Below, in pieces: positions 1-11,397 of a stretch of DNA of 64,000 nucleotides. Position numbers and translations under genes: made by a program. Each line of letters begins with the position of its first letter. Position 1 is the first letter of the stretch. The stretch is from Guadua angustifolia (Eukaryota; Streptophyta; Magnoliopsida; Poales; Poaceae), in assembly GCA_036346375.1 (NCBI GenBank), contig CM070511.1, positions 4,588,001 to 4,652,000 of the forward strand, read 5' to 3'. Under the pieces are notes generated by a model. It worked only from the letters and a program-made list of their open reading frames with translations. It was not told the DNA's origin and ran no database searches.

Positions 1-1709
1 GTGAACTATCTCTTCTCCTAGAATACTGTTGGCCCAAGTTCTACGATGTTGAGAACCTACCATTGTTAGTGAAGACGAGAAACAAAATCGCAAGTATAAT
101 GTTCCTATCACTACATAGGATGTGGAGAAAAGTCGTTCAACTCTCAGACTTTAACCAAACCTCTTACAAGTTCTTACCGTGCAGCAGGAGTTGTCGGCCA
201 TTAGCGGTGTCAAAAGTTCTCCCAAAGCTTGGATAAAGCGATTGCCAAGGGACCGAACAAACGTACGAGGTAGAATATGTGGAGCTAGGTAGGCTTCATT
301 TGTTTCCTATGCAATCTGATAATTCTAGTTGTTGTAATGATAAGTAATGATCCAAACTAGAATTCACAAGCCCTAGTTGCCGATCTCAAGGATATAAGCG
401 AATTTCAAAGCAACACACACGCAAAGATAATGAAACTTAATGCAACCAATGGAATGAGCTAAATAAGAATAATTTCAGCACCAAAACTCGTGTTGCATAA
501 GTTATGGAGAGACGCTAGCTAATTGCTTCAGAAAAGGTAAAAGGGCACAAGATTGCTCACTACTTAATACAATTGCACAATCTGAAAATGACAAACACAA
601 ATTAAGGTTTTGATCAATGTAGTGCTGCCAGCCACTATTCTCTTTTGTTTTCTCTCTTTTTTTTGGCCTTTTGGCTCTTTCTTTCTCTTTTTTTTTCTTT
701 TTAGTGACTTTCGGCCAACACTAGTATGAGCAAAGTTTTGGAATCCCTAACTTGATATCACAAGAGTTATGATAGTGCAACATATCACAAGAAGCAGCCC
801 CAAGCAATTTCAAATCGCTAGTCTCAATTGGGATCAAAGTATTCGCAAAGGATGAATTGGTTCCCAAAGGTATGTGCACTGATATTTTGGAACTTTTATG
901 GTTGTAGATGCTATTGGACTCAACCAACTCAAAGGCACAAAGCTAGAACACAAATTGAAGAAACAAACCCAAATTCGGTCAGAACTATGCAGTATGGTTG
1001 TTGCTGCAATTAAGGCATGAAAATGACCGAATCAAGCTTGCTCGCAATGTAACAAATTGATCATACTGTTCTAGGCTTTAAAACAAGTATTCAAACACAT
1101 GATTTGGAGCTCGTATGTAGAAGTTATGGCCAAAATACTAAGGTACACAGATTTAATAAAATTCAGCCGATTTGACCAAATCCGAATCCGAGTCAAATTC
1201 GGTTTGAAGGAGTCCGAATCACGAAGGACACCCAAAAACGTTTTTGTAGAGGACTCTTCAAGGATTTAGGAAAGTATAAAAACTTCTCAATCGGAGTTCG
1301 GATGAGAGAGTTATGATCAAAATACCGAACCGACCTGGACTGCAATTGCAACTTGCTTCCCGAATTTGATGTCAAGATTAAACAACCTTTCGTATGGAAT
1401 TAGAATTCATGCCCAACTAGGTTTTTGTGGAGCTTGTCCCAATCTTTCGGGAAAGTGCAAAAACACTTGAATCGAAGCTCGTATGCGAAAGTTATGAACA
1501 AAACAAAGAACTGGACAGATTGAAATAAAAGCTACGCGAAGGAAAAACGATCAGCAACTAAAACAAGGACACTAATGGATCAAAACCTAACAAAACTCAC
1601 TAAAATACCAGATTAAATCTAAAGGTTGAATTTTTATGGAGGATTTTCAATTTTGGATAGTAAACAAAAACTAATCTAGGGTACTGAATCTCTCACCGAG
1701 CAACTTGGC
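1..1709 (-). mobile_element. Non-coding internal region of a CRM-like LTR element (left part outside window)
   Basis: This stretch lies directly downstream, on the minus strand, of the primer-binding site at 1710-1721 and the LTR at 1724-2866, so it is the start of that element's internal region. I see no gag, protease or RT motif in any frame, although an autonomous element would normally show gag here. Loosely repeated sentences occur near 1090, 1270 and 1460, each ending in a variant of 'gaaagttatg', and a pyrimidine-rich tract runs 640-702. The element may be a non-autonomous, LARD-like derivative, or its genes may begin to the left of the window. Polarity follows from LTR and PBS order; family is inferred. 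Confidence 0.5.
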
Positions 1710-1721
1710 GCTCTGATACCA
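1710..1721 (-). other. Primer-binding site, initiator Met-tRNA type
   Basis: Read on the minus strand this is TGGTATCAGAGC, the standard PBS complementary to the 3' end of initiator methionine tRNA. It lies two bases inside the LTR end at 1724 and fixes the element's orientation. Confidence 0.85.
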
Positions 1722-1723
1722 CC

Positions 1724-2866
1724 TGATGTGACTTTGGGTCCCGATCTTTCGATGAGAGTGATAACTTCGATTTGGAGGAATTGACTTTGACGATCCGACT
1801 ACAACGTACGATGACGATGCGCCTTAGCAATCGCCAAACCAACTCCAGAGGGTTATTGATCTTGCCGTTGGCCCGATCAACCTGGACACGAGGTTCGATT
1901 CCTGCATGCAACCGAAGAACAAGTAAGAACAATGGTAAAGCAATCTGAAATTGTGAATATGAATGAAGGATTGATAAGGTGGGGTTTTGAAACAAGGAGC
2001 TTCTTAGGCGGCTGTTGAGCACGTCTGGAAGACTCAAAATAGTAGCAATGGCTAAACTATCAAATAAACAAAACCCAAGTCCTAGATGAGGGTTTGGGTG
2101 GTTATTTATACTAGAGGAGCATGAGGGGGTCGTCCATAGCATTGGAGTTCTAATACAACTCAAATCCAAAGCACCAAGTCTACTTGGACTAGAGTTTGAC
2201 TCGGACTGGAAAAGTAATGTGTGGTTTTTGGTAGTTTTCGGATGCATCTGAAAGGGTTTTGAGGTGAGACTGGATCCTTTGGAAAGTAGACTCCAAGATC
2301 TTTCAAACGTGTACTCATGGGCCTCCAAAAACCTCCGGAATCAAAAGTTATGGTACTTTGAAGTCAACGCTGTTGGTGAGGCCGAACTGGAGTCGAACTC
2401 GGACTGAAAAAGCAACGTGTGGTTTTTGGCAGGTTCCGGATGCATCTGAAGGATTTTTGAGGTGAGGCCAGATCCTTTGGAAAGTAGACTCTGATATCTT
2501 TCAAACGTGTACTCATGGGCCTCCAGAAACCTCCGGAATTGAAAGTTATGACCATTTGAAATTGATGCTATCGCGGAGGCCGAACCCGCGAATTTGCTGA
2601 TTCCAAGTCCAACTTGTGCATATGATGATTGTGCTTTATGCTTGGCATTTGGAGGTTCTTCTCCTTGGTTCCTAAGGACAATAAGATCATCACAAGAATT
2701 AAATAGTATCTCATTCATATTATCACTAATGGGGAGGCTTAGGAACGCATTCACCTGATGATTAAACTGTCGTGTGCGAGCTCGAGTAACCGGTCCTTGT
2801 ATAATCGCAGCGGGTTCAAATTGATGTGTAGATGTGACTGTATCCATTGAAGTGATGTCCTCATCA
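1724..2866 (-). mobile_element. 5' LTR of CRM-like element (copy 1, 1143 bp)
   Basis: The LTR begins on the minus strand with TGATGAGGACATCACTTC and ends ...GTCACATCA next to the PBS, so it has TG...CA ends. Two further LTRs of the family are at 7615-8533 and 11532-12664. TGATGA.GACATC starts and an iMet PBS fit what I recall of CRM/CRR (centromeric chromovirus) LTRs; this is family knowledge, not a search. The LTR abuts a copia RT codon series that resumes at 2869, so the element inserted into that copia gene. The next five bases on the right are TCTAG, the predicted target duplication; the matching copy would lie left of the window. Confidence 0.7.
2341..2847 (-). CDS. LTR-borne ORF, polyprotein-tail-like (168 codons)
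   Basis: This frame lies wholly inside the LTR. About 20 residues in it has GPVTRARTRQFNHQVNAFLS, a form of the GPITRARA(R/K)QL motif seen near the C-terminus of several grass gypsy polyproteins. The same motif occupies the same LTR position in the copies at 8146-8533 and 11533-11961. In CRM-type elements the polyprotein reading frame is known to run into the 3' LTR, which would explain a coding-like LTR. Beyond about residue 60 the frame is probably not constrained. It is not an independent gene; the start codon is nominal. Confidence 0.35.
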   Translation of the reverse strand: MDTVTSTHQFEPAAIIQGPVTRARTRQFNHQVNAFLSLPISDNMNEILFNSCDDLIVLRNQGEEPPNAKHKAQSSYAQVGLGISKFAGSASAIASISNGHNFQFRRFLEAHEYTFERYQSLLSKGSGLTSKILQMHPEPAKNHTLLFQSEFDSSSASPTALTSKYHNF

Positions 2867-4165
2867 TCTAGATTCGGACATTTATATGAAAGTCCCTAAA
2901 GGAGTAAAAGTCCCAGATCCTAATAATCGCAACATGTATAGCGTCAAACTGCAGAGATCGCTATACGGATTAAAACAGTCCGGAAGAATGTGGTATAACC
3001 GGCTTAGTGAGTTCCTCCTGAAGAAGGGATACTCCAATAATGATGATTGCCCTGTGTGTTCATAAAGAAATCCCAGAATGGATTCTGTATCATCTCAGTG
3101 TATGTCGATGATCTGAATATCATCAGAACCACAGAGGAGATAAAGGAAGCGAGTGCTTACCTCACGACGGAGTTTGAGATAAATGATTTGGGTAAAACCA
3201 AATTTTGCTTAGGCCTGCAGCTAGAGCATCTCCCAGAATGAATTCTTGTTCACCAGTCGTCCTATACCCGGAAGGTATTGGAAAGGTTTAATATGGATAA
3301 ATCACATCCCTTGAAAACCCCCATGGTCGTAAGATCCCTTGAAGTGAATAAAGACCCATTCAGACCGAGGATGGATAATGAGGAAGTCTTAGGACCTGAG
3401 GTCCCATATTTAAGTGCTATTGGAGCACTCATGTACCTTGCGAACTGCACAAGGCCTGCTATTGCATTCACTGTAAATTTGCTAGCAAGATATAGTTCAG
3501 CTCCAACCAGAAGACATTGGGCTGGTGTAAAGACTGTATTCAGATATCTCCAAGGTACTCAAGATCTTGGGTTGTTTTTCCAGAAGAACTAAGACTTGAC
3601 CATGGTGGGATATACGGATGTTGGCTATCTGTCTTATCCCCATAGTGCCAAATCTCAGACTGGTTTTGTGTTTCTCTGCGGTGGTACAACTATTTCCTAG
3701 CGGTCTTGTAAACAGACGCTGGTAGCAACTTCTACCAACCACTCAGAAATTATAGCCCTATATGAAGCCTCACGTGAATGTGTTTGGCTGCGACGTGTGA
3801 TTGGCCATATCCAAAAGTCATGTGGCCTTAACGCCGTCGATACCCCTACAATTATCTATGAAGATAATTTTGCTTGTGTTGCACAAATGCAATTGGGTTA
3901 TATAAAGAGCAACATCACGAAGCATATTGCTCCTAAGTTATTTTATCCTCATGAACTCCAGAAGAGTGGTGAGATAAAAATCTTACAAACTAAGTCATGT
4001 GAAAATCTTGCAGATTTATTCACTAAGTCCTTACCTAAATCCACTTTTCAAAGATATGTTAAAGGCATTAGGATGAGAAGACTTAGAGAGATGCAGAGTT
4101 CAGGGGGAGAAAACCCTTTAACCATAACCCTTATTGCGATCCTGAAGATCCTAATAAAACCCTGA
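2867..4165 (+). pseudogene. Ty1/copia pol fragment: end of RT and RNase H
   Basis: Reading starts at 2869 in the RT motif series (LDSDIYMK, then SLYGLKQSGRMWYNRL near 2955), followed by the catalytic-region motif VYVDDLNII near 3100. RNase H continues to about 4110 with ARYSSAPTRRHW, YTDVGYL, EDNFACVAQ, TKHIAPKLF and ENLADLFTKSLP. The frame is interrupted by TGA near 3239, TAA near 3590 and TAG near 3699, so it is dead. Gag, protease, integrase and the first part of RT are missing because the CRM-like element occupies the position where they would end. Confidence 0.88.
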
Positions 4166-4350
4166 AGGTAATAAGTTGTACTCTTTTTCCCTTTGTGAGT
4201 TTTCCTGAAGTTTTCTCACATAAAGGTTTTTAATGAGGCAACAAGTGTAACATAGCATACGAGTGCGATGTACTCTTTTCTCCATCTCCTTTTTCCCACT
4301 GGGTTTTTGAGTGGAGTTTTTAACGAGACATATGCATTACGCGGTATTCG

Positions 4351-4362
4351 ACCAAGGGGGAG
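4351..4362 (+). other. Polypurine tract of the + strand copia remnant
   Basis: The sequence ACCAAGGGGGAG sits immediately before the TGTTATGAG start of the 3' LTR, the expected position and composition for plus-strand priming. It follows the RNase H tail and an untranslated spacer of about 190 bp. Confidence 0.75.
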
Positions 4363-4603
4363 TGTTATGAGATAAGGAAACCTAAACCAGATATGGTTAG
4401 GATTCTATCTCTTCCTAATGTGGTCGAATCCGAACTCTCTCTCTCTCACCGCTATATATACGTGTGCCCCCTCATTGTAAACATGAGAATCAATAAAAGT
4501 GAGAGAGAATTCCACCCTTATATTATGTGTCTATTGTTTTTGCTCTCGTGATTGCATCTACTATTGATAATTGTTCGTTGGCGTTCTTCGACGTTTTACA
4601 ACA
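4363..4603 (+). repeat. 3' LTR of the + strand copia remnant (241 bp)
   Basis: It runs from TGTTATGAG to TTTTACAACA, with TGTT/AACA terminal inverted bases, directly after the polypurine tract. It contains a TATA-like TATATATA near 4452 and AATAAA near 4490 in promoter and polyadenylation order. The short LTR is normal for some Ty1/copia lineages. The 5' LTR is not in the window. Confidence 0.8.
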
Positions 4604-4978
4604 CGGAGAAATATATTCAGCTATTCATGCCAATGCTCGTAGTATCGTTGAAGGCTGCAGAACTTCTGGCCAGTATGCCCTTATCCATTGAAGAAGCGAC
4701 CGATGTACAACTACCTGGGCCCGCGAGCCACACATTTCCAAAGATCTTAGCATGAAGATGGACAAGACTACACGAGTGGTCGGGAGGAAATTGAAGCCTA
4801 TTTTGTCATTGTATTACGTGGAACAATATACAACCACCCTGTACGTACATACGCACGCTATTACTTGGAAATTTCGGAGAAATAAATTCATCTATTCATG
4901 TCAATGCTCGTAGTATCGTTGAAGGCTGCAGAACTTCTGGCCAGTATGCCCTTATCCATTGAACAAGCGATCGATGCA
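4604..4978 (+). repeat. 104-bp direct repeat (4604-4707 and 4875-4978)
   Basis: Both copies run from CGGAGAAATA to AAGCGA(C/T)CGATG with a few differences. They contain the string 'gtagtatcgttgaaggctgc'. The first copy begins exactly at the base after the copia LTR end. Open frames pass through both, but I recognise no protein family. It may be a duplicated piece of the sequence into which copia inserted. Confidence 0.6.
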
Positions 4979-5483
4979 GGACTAATGTCCGTTCCCTGTC
5001 AAATGGATTACATTTCCAGCATATGCATCTAGAACCGGTGATATTTTGTTGAAGTTAATTACTATTGTTATTATGTGTTCGTACTTTATACAACATTTAT
5101 ATCGATTTTTTTCTGACATATATATGCATTGATATCTGGCTAGCTTTGGGATACAAGAACACTGACCCAGATCAAGACGTATGTCACGGAGTGACCTGTT
5201 AACGCTGTTGACATTTCTCCTCTTCTTGATCATGTATGCTCCTATATCACAGCCTTTATTCTCATCTATGCCCTTGTTCTTACGTTATTGCGAGCAGTCC
5301 TATATCACATTGCTCTCTCAGTGCAAGATAAGATCAAGCGGGCTACCGTAGAATCACTGCCCGCAGTTACTGAAGATATTGCAGGATATATGTTGAGGCT
5401 CTAAGGTCAATGTTTTCTTTAACATCTCATAATTTGTTATATTAATGTTTCCAGTCCATAAGCTCTAAGGTTGGGCTTTTATC
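4979..5483. other. Unassigned DNA, possible gene fragment near 5290-5404
   Basis: There is no complete gene here. The interval 5290-5404 reads, in one frame, like an exon tail (SVQDKIKRATVESLPAVTED, then a stop at 5402-5404), but I do not recognise the family and see no convincing flanking exons. It may be a decayed host gene fragment. The rest shows nothing identifiable. Confidence 0.25.
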
Positions 5484-5656
5484 GGAACCTAAATATGCAA
5501 ATATGTACTCTCTGTATATATCGCACTAGTCTAGAATCATGCTAGCGCACACAGGCTTAACATAGATAAATATTACAATCATATACAACGAAAATATAAT
5601 AAAAACACTATATATTAATTATAACCTGTTGACTGACCTTATAGTCAACTTACATT
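5484..5656 (-). repeat. Degenerate scrap of a Tekay-family LTR end
   Basis: The order 'ggaacctaaatatgcaaat', 'gctagcgcacacaggcttaa', 'atcatatacaacgaa' and 'ccttatagtcaacttac' matches the low-coordinate ends of the LTRs at 6761, 29444 and 48131. It is more diverged and lacks the rest of the LTR, so it is an old fragment. Confidence 0.55.
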
Positions 5657-5681
5657 AATATGCTACGTAGAGATAAACTAA

Positions 5682-5911
5682 GTGCCAATTTGTTTCAGTT
5701 TTGAATTCTCAAAAGCTAATTCTGAATTGTTGTTGTAGAGAAACTGATTCTCCAAAAGCTGGAATTCGAAAGCGCATATGAAGTGGATTGTGGATTGTAG
5801 TGTATATGGGTGGGCTGAATTGTGAGAATCGGATTCTAGAATCAGGCAGTTTGTTTTTTATTTTACTTTTGGGGCCAGAATCCATAATCAAAAGTTAAAA
5901 CAAATAGGCTC
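5682..5911. mobile_element. Tourist-like (PIF/Harbinger-type) MITE, 230 bp
   Basis: Imperfect terminal inverted repeats are visible: GTGCCAATTTGTTTCAGTTTT at the left, and GAGCCTATTTGTTTTAACTT when the right end is read in reverse complement. TAA flanks both sides (5679-5681 and 5912-5914), the 3-bp target duplication expected of Tourist/Harbinger MITEs. There is no coding capacity and the element is AT-rich. A TAA duplication can occur by chance, so assignment rests on the inverted repeats plus the duplication. Confidence 0.55.
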
Positions 5912-5942
5912 TAAGACTAACAAACTAAACTGTATCCGGATG

Positions 5943-6760
5943 CACTACTACAGGATTGTACATCAGAATCGGTTCACTTTTCTCATTATAGTTGGTTCTA
6001 GTGGCGATACAAAGTCTTTAGATAGTGATGAGGAGGCACTATCATGGTCGGTTTTGGCCCGATTGTAATAGAGAGTTTTCACAATATGTTCTTTTCATAA
6101 ACCGATTATGATGATATAGTCATCAGAATCGGTTATTATAAAGAACCGATTGTGATGATATTGTCATCAGAATCGGTTATATGAAATCGATTGTGATGAT
6201 CTCTTGTCACAATCGGTTCTTATGTAGAATCAATTCTGATGACCAAATTATCACAATCAGTTTGACATAGAAACCAATTTTGATGAGGTATCATGACAAT
6301 CGGTTCATTTGCGATGACCCTGGGTGTGCCTTATATATTCTCCAAAACAGCACATATTGGCAGTATATATACAAATATATATGTATCACATTTGCAGTAC
6401 AGAACACAGAATGCATATATCACATTCACAGAACACAAACACTTTAATTACAACACATATCACATTTGGTGACAATATACAAATATAGGCATGCTTAACA
6501 TTCAGTAGTAACAATATACAACATAAGCATGCTTAACAATCAGTAGTAATTAATATTGTTTATATATGGACTAGTATGATGAATGAGGATCTCTAAACCT
6601 GTCGTCCTTTGATATAACTTCTAACCAGTCCCACTGGCATAAGTGATCTCATATGGCGTTCAGTTGTTTCTTGTCTAAGCTCTTATGAGGGATAGTGAGC
6701 TCCTGCAAAACAGAATGTAGTGCAGTAATTTAAGTTTTAAAATTTGTATGTAAAAGGCTA
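5943..6760 (-). mobile_element. CACTA-1: one end of a CACTA (En/Spm) element
   Basis: It starts with CACTACTACAGGATTGTAC, a CACTA terminal inverted repeat. It is followed to about 6310 by subterminal repeats built on 'aaccgatt(g/c)tgatga' and its complement, the usual binding-site array of CACTA elements. From about 6560 to 6715 the sequence matches the last exon region of CACTA-3 at 36783-36974 (minus strand), so the end belongs to a related family. The element is cut at 6760/6761 by a Tekay-family LTR and its other end is not identified. If genuine, its left target triplet is ATG. Confidence 0.75.
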
Positions 6761-7614
6761 TGTTGGGACCCGAATTCGCAATCCGGAAACCCTTTGTGTT
6801 TTTAGCACTAGTCCCAGGATCAGTAGCTAGTGCCCACAGTTAACACAGATGAATATCACAATCATACACAATGGATTAATAAATAAAGAATTCATCTTTT
6901 AATATAACATATTAAACAACCTTAAGGTCAACTTACAATTGTGAAGCCTAGATGGCTTCAACTTAGAGTAAAACGAACAGCAGCGGAACAAAGAACGTCG
7001 GTGAATCCTATCAATATGCCACAGGCAACTGACAAGGTTCAACTCCTAGATATTCGCCTCCTCGTGAAACTTCTCCTCTTTCGAAGTTGTAGTCATCTTC
7101 TCATCTGATGATTTTGTTGTTTGCAAGGGGGGTGAGTACACACCGTACTCAATAAGTCATACACAGAATGCAGTTCTATTACTACATGCATGGCTTATTC
7201 CAAAGGAATGGTTGAATGGTTCTTTTGCAATAAAGCAGCATTCACAAATAATCATAGTAGATTGAAAAGCAGTAAAATAAGTAATATCAATAATAAATTT
7301 CGCAATCATTCTCAAGTAAAGCATTTCTCATCCTTAACCAATTTCCATTTCACATTGTCCACATTCCCAACCTCATTCATTTTTTTTATCAAAATCTAAC
7401 CCTTGATTGTAATCACCGAGCAATGCTCAATACCGTGAGCACGGCTATTCGAATAGGTTGTACACTCTGCAGAGGTTATACATTTTACCCACAAGATATA
7501 ATCAATTCACCACGTCAGCCGTGAATCACCATACAAAAGTATGCGAATGAGTGATCATAACAAAGCCTTTCTAAAGGTTCATCTAAACTTAGTACTGCCC
7601 GCTAAGGATTCAAC

Positions 7615-8533
7615 TGATGCGCACGGTGGCCCGATCTTCCGATAGGTGGAGGTAAGTCGATTGGTGGAGACTCGACGTTGACGATTCGGCTTCCGATCAG
7701 AATCGATCCGAACCCTGCAATCGCTACACCACGGCTCCGTTGGTTATCAACCACGCACAAACACGGTTGACCTCGCCAAGAAGGCTTATCCCTGCATGTA
7801 AATCGAGAACACAAGCAAGAACGTAGAAAGATGCAACTGAATTTGCAATTGAGGATGAAGCTCATGAGTTGGGGTCTCACAAACCGATGAACGGCGACGT
7901 TGTTCAAAGACAATATTGATCTAAGCAAAACCCGAGCCAAACCCTAGCGGCGGCTACTAAATATAGGTCTAAGGGACATCCTAGAAACCCTAGACGCGTC
8001 CGTGATGGACTCCAACACGATACATGGGCCAACGGCCCAAATTGGTGACGCAACACCCTGGGACAGATTCTGTCCGCCAACTTGCAACATGAATTCCCGT
8101 CGACTCCGAAGTCCAAATGACCTGAAACCAGTGCCATTCGAAATTTTATCTCCTTAGATTTCGAGGCATATGTGGATCATCGAAATCGGAGCCCGTTTGT
8201 GGCCTGGGAGATGATTTTAGCGAACACTGCTCCTGGTGGCCGAGGTAGTCGACTCCGAGATGAATTGGGCCTCCAACTTGACTTGGACGCCCTCCTTGCC
8301 TCCCTCCTGGCCCTTGCTGGTTCCCAAGGCCTTCATGATCCTCTCCAAAGTTCCTAAGTACACTATAATCAATAATATCATTAGGTAGCATACCATCCTC
8401 ACAAGTATATGCACGGGCACTTAGGAACGAGTTCACCTGTTGATTCAATTGCCGTGCTCGTGCTCTTATGATGGGTCCTTGCATCACAACTGAAGGAGTC
8501 TCGGGCGTATGCATAGGAGTGATGTCCTCATCA
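7615..8533 (-). mobile_element. CRM-like solo LTR (copy 2, 919 bp) with TSD TCAAC
   Basis: It has TG...CA ends, reading TGATGAGGACATCACTCC on the minus strand. The 5-bp duplication TCAAC is present at 7610-7614 and 8534-8538. The interrupted LTR sentence 'ctaaggattcaac / actgaaggg' resumes as in the uninterrupted LTR at 21370, so the boundaries are firm. A minus-strand frame from the right end carries MQGPIIRARARQLNQQV. It is about 215 bp shorter than copies 1 and 3, so it has an internal deletion. Confidence 0.85.
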
Positions 8534-8785
8534 TCAACACTGAAGGGATACACCTCCACAACAGGGCCCCCTCTTGCGCCTGTGAGTTTTACCACTCGTA
8601 CACCCGGGACTCACTCCACCTCGATAGTACTAGAGAATAGACTTCCCAATTTAATCAGCTAGGTCCGTCCCATACCGGAACTTGTGGTTGTATGAATGAC
8701 TCAATTCAAATTCTTGCAAGGTTAACTCCTTAATTGACCGAGGCAAGACTAACCAAAAGTTCATCACATCAACATGTCATAAAAT

Positions 8786-8941
8786 CAAATGCGACCGCCC
8801 AATTGCCACTCTTGGCCCACCGGAAACAATCTAAAACCAAATGCGACCACCCATTTGCCACCCTTGGCCCACCGGAAACAATCTAAAACCAAATGCGACC
8901 GCCCATTTGCCACTCTTGGCCCACCGGAAACAATCTTGCCA
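8786..8941. repeat. Three tandem copies of a 52-bp unit inside the LTR
   Basis: Units start at 8786, 8838 and 8890, each beginning CAAATGCGACC and ending with 'ccaccggaaacaatct'. The homologous LTR at 48131-51500 has one copy (near 49195), so this is a local triplication in the 6761 LTR. Confidence 0.85.
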
Positions 8942-9676
8942 CTTGCCCCAGTCTAAATTATTTTCCCACCCCATTTCTTTACCATGCACCACGTGCCATC
9001 ATCAACTCAATAGCACATGTCGCATTCTCAAAAACACGTTCCATATCTCATTAAGTCAATATTAACTTTAATATTCCAAAATCATGACCAATCTACGTGG
9101 CAGGGCTAAGCACACTACATACGGTCTAATTAACCTATGTTGGCAAATTATTAATGTCCAACTATTAATCCACAATCTAGGGTGACAAATGAATCATGGG
9201 ATACAAATAATAGAGACAAGGTGGCAATAACAAGTAGGTTGATTATCTAATCCCAAATTAATTGAAATCAGTTTATTTCAAACTAGCATGCAATAATTTC
9301 AAACGAAGTAATTTTAAAACATGGGATCAATATGGTCAAAGCACAACTTGCCTTCGTAAAGCAGCGAGTCTTGGTCTAGGTCTTGATCTGGAGCTTGATC
9401 TTTGAAATCCGCGTCCTCACACAGCTCAACGTCTACGCGTAACAGATAAAGAACCAAATAAACACACAAAACAACGTACAAACACACATTCAGAAGCTAC
9501 CACAAATCAAACTAATTCATAACTTTATGAAAACTTCCAAATAATTAATTTAGCATTTTCTAATATTTATAAAATTTATTTTGACATTTTTGGACGTATA
9601 GTTTAAGAGCTACAAATTTCATAAGTTTGGACTTTCCGCTAATATTTTGAAAATATAAATTTATTGTTAATGGCTA

Positions 9677-11397
9677 ACCTAGGAATAGGATGACGGTACC
9701 TTATGGTGATATTGTTAATGGCTCTACAATCTACGCACATGCGCCAAGTGCCATCTTTCTTAGGAACCAAAATAACAGGGACAGCACAAGGACTAAGGCT
9801 CTCACGTACATACCTGCGGTCCAAAAGATCTTGGACTTGGCGCTGAATCTCCTTAGTCTCCTCCGGATTTGTCCTATATGCAGCACTGTTTGGCAAAGTC
9901 GCTCCCGGGATCAAGTCGATTTGGTGCTCAATACCTCGAATAGGTGGCAGCCCCGGGGGTATCTCAGCTGGAAATACATCCTCATACTCCTGCAAAAGGT
10001 TAGTGACAGCAGGAGGCAAAGAGCTAGACATATCATGAAATGAAAATAAAGCTTCTTTGCATATCAAAGCATAGTATGGTGCATCATTCTCATTAATTTA
10101 AGCAAGATCAGATTTTGTAGCAAGCATAACACCACCCTTCAATTTAATTCCTTCGGACCTAGAACTAGGTTCTTTCTTGTCTTTCTTAGGTGGGAAAACA
10201 TTTTTAGCCACTTGCTGATTTTCAGATTCTAGCGCACTCTCCTTTCTCTCATTTTCAGCCCTCTCTTTGTCACATTGCACAATTTCAGCAGGAGTCATAG
10301 GAAGCAAAGTGATTTTCTTCCCCTTGTGCATAAGAGTGTATTTGTTACTTCTACCATGATGAATTGCATCAGTATCAAATTCCCATGGACGGCCTAACAA
10401 AAGGGAACATGCTTGCATAGGCACTACATCAAAATCAGCAAAATCATGGTATGTTCCAATGGAAAATTGTACTCTCGCAGTTTGTGTTACCTTCACCTTA
10501 CCGCTGTTATTGAACCATTGAATATGGTAGGGATGAGGGTGTGCACGTGTGGGCAAGCAAAGCTTCTCCACCAGATCTGAACTCACCAAGTTATTGCTTC
10601 TCCCACCATCAATTATGACACGAACACGACGGTCCTTGACGATGAGGTACATCTGAAACAAATTATGGCGTTGGCTCCATTTGAGCGCTCAACACTCGTT
10701 GCACAATGATTGTCCTATAATTATCGGTGGCAACGGTCCCTAAAATCTCCTCATCATCGTCGTCCATCTCATGGTCATCCTCATTATCTGCAAGGTTAGC
10801 TGCAAGAGCATTTTCATCCTCAACATCACTAGCACTAATGTACCCACCTTCTTCTGTTGCAATGTATGCTCGACGACTTGGGCAATCCTTCATGACATGG
10901 CCCATCCCCTTGCATCGGTGGCACACAATTCCTGTTGTACGACCCGTGGAAGCAACCGATGAAGAACTCTTTGTTGGTGCCTGCACATGGTTAGATTTAC
11001 TCACCTTGGGTGCACGTGACGATGATGGTGCTGCTGAACGTGCCCTACTCGTGGAGGGGGCAGCAGGCCGAGTGGTGGAAGGTAGGGTTGTTTGGGCTTA
11101 TCCCGGCGTCGATCTTGGCGCCGATACACCGCCAAAGTTGCTCCGTGTCCTTTGTTGTCTTCCCTGCAATTCTTTTTTTGCCAACATAGCAAGCTGGAAC
11201 AATCTATTGATATCATTATATTCTTTGTAATCAATTATGTCCTGAATTTCACGACGCAAACCCCCATAAAAACGAGCCATCTTATCTTCTTCATCCTCAA
11301 ATACCTCACAACGCAACATACCTATTTGTAGCTCTTGATAGTACTCCTCCACAGATCTATTACCTTGATTCAAGCGTTGCAATTTCTTACGTAAATC
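9677..11397 (-). pseudogene. CRM-like Ty3/gypsy gag-protease-RT fragment
   Basis: From high to low coordinates on the minus strand it holds the gag C-terminal part (RSVEEYYQELQIGMLRCEVF, 11382-11098), a CCHC zinc knuckle (CHRCKGMGHVMKDC, 10920-10880 area), an aspartic protease-type segment (RVRVIIDGGRSNNLVSS, GRPWEFD; 10661-10098) and the start of RT (GIEHQIDLIPGATLP, PKKDGTWRMCVDCRAINN; 10067-9677). It is broken by stop codons near 10662 and 10097 and by frameshifts in gag. RT ends abruptly after RYRHPIPRL at the junction with the LTR scrap; gag is cut at 11397 by the copia LTR. RT and knuckle wording fits CRM/CRR-type chromoviruses as I recall them. Confidence 0.75.

Larger units (their letters stand above)
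6761..9676 (-). mobile_element. Truncated Tekay-family LTR with an insertion
   Basis: It begins TGTTGGGACCCGAATTCGC and follows the order of the intact LTR at 48131-51500: CTCAATACCGTGAGCACGGC near 7428, AGTACTGCCCGCTAAGG at 7591, 'caggg(c)ccccctcttgcgcc' near 8560, and 'acaacttgcctt' near 9340. Homology stops near 9670, about 60 percent of the way through, and CRM-like pol sequence begins at 9677. After removing the solo LTR at 7615-8538 about 2 kb of LTR remains. Minus-strand polarity is taken from the related complete element. Confidence 0.75.

Noticed and set aside
6756..9676. GGCTA on both sides of the truncated LTR as a target duplication
   Set aside because: The right copy does not follow an LTR end (no ...ACA), and the family LTR should continue for another 1.3 kb.
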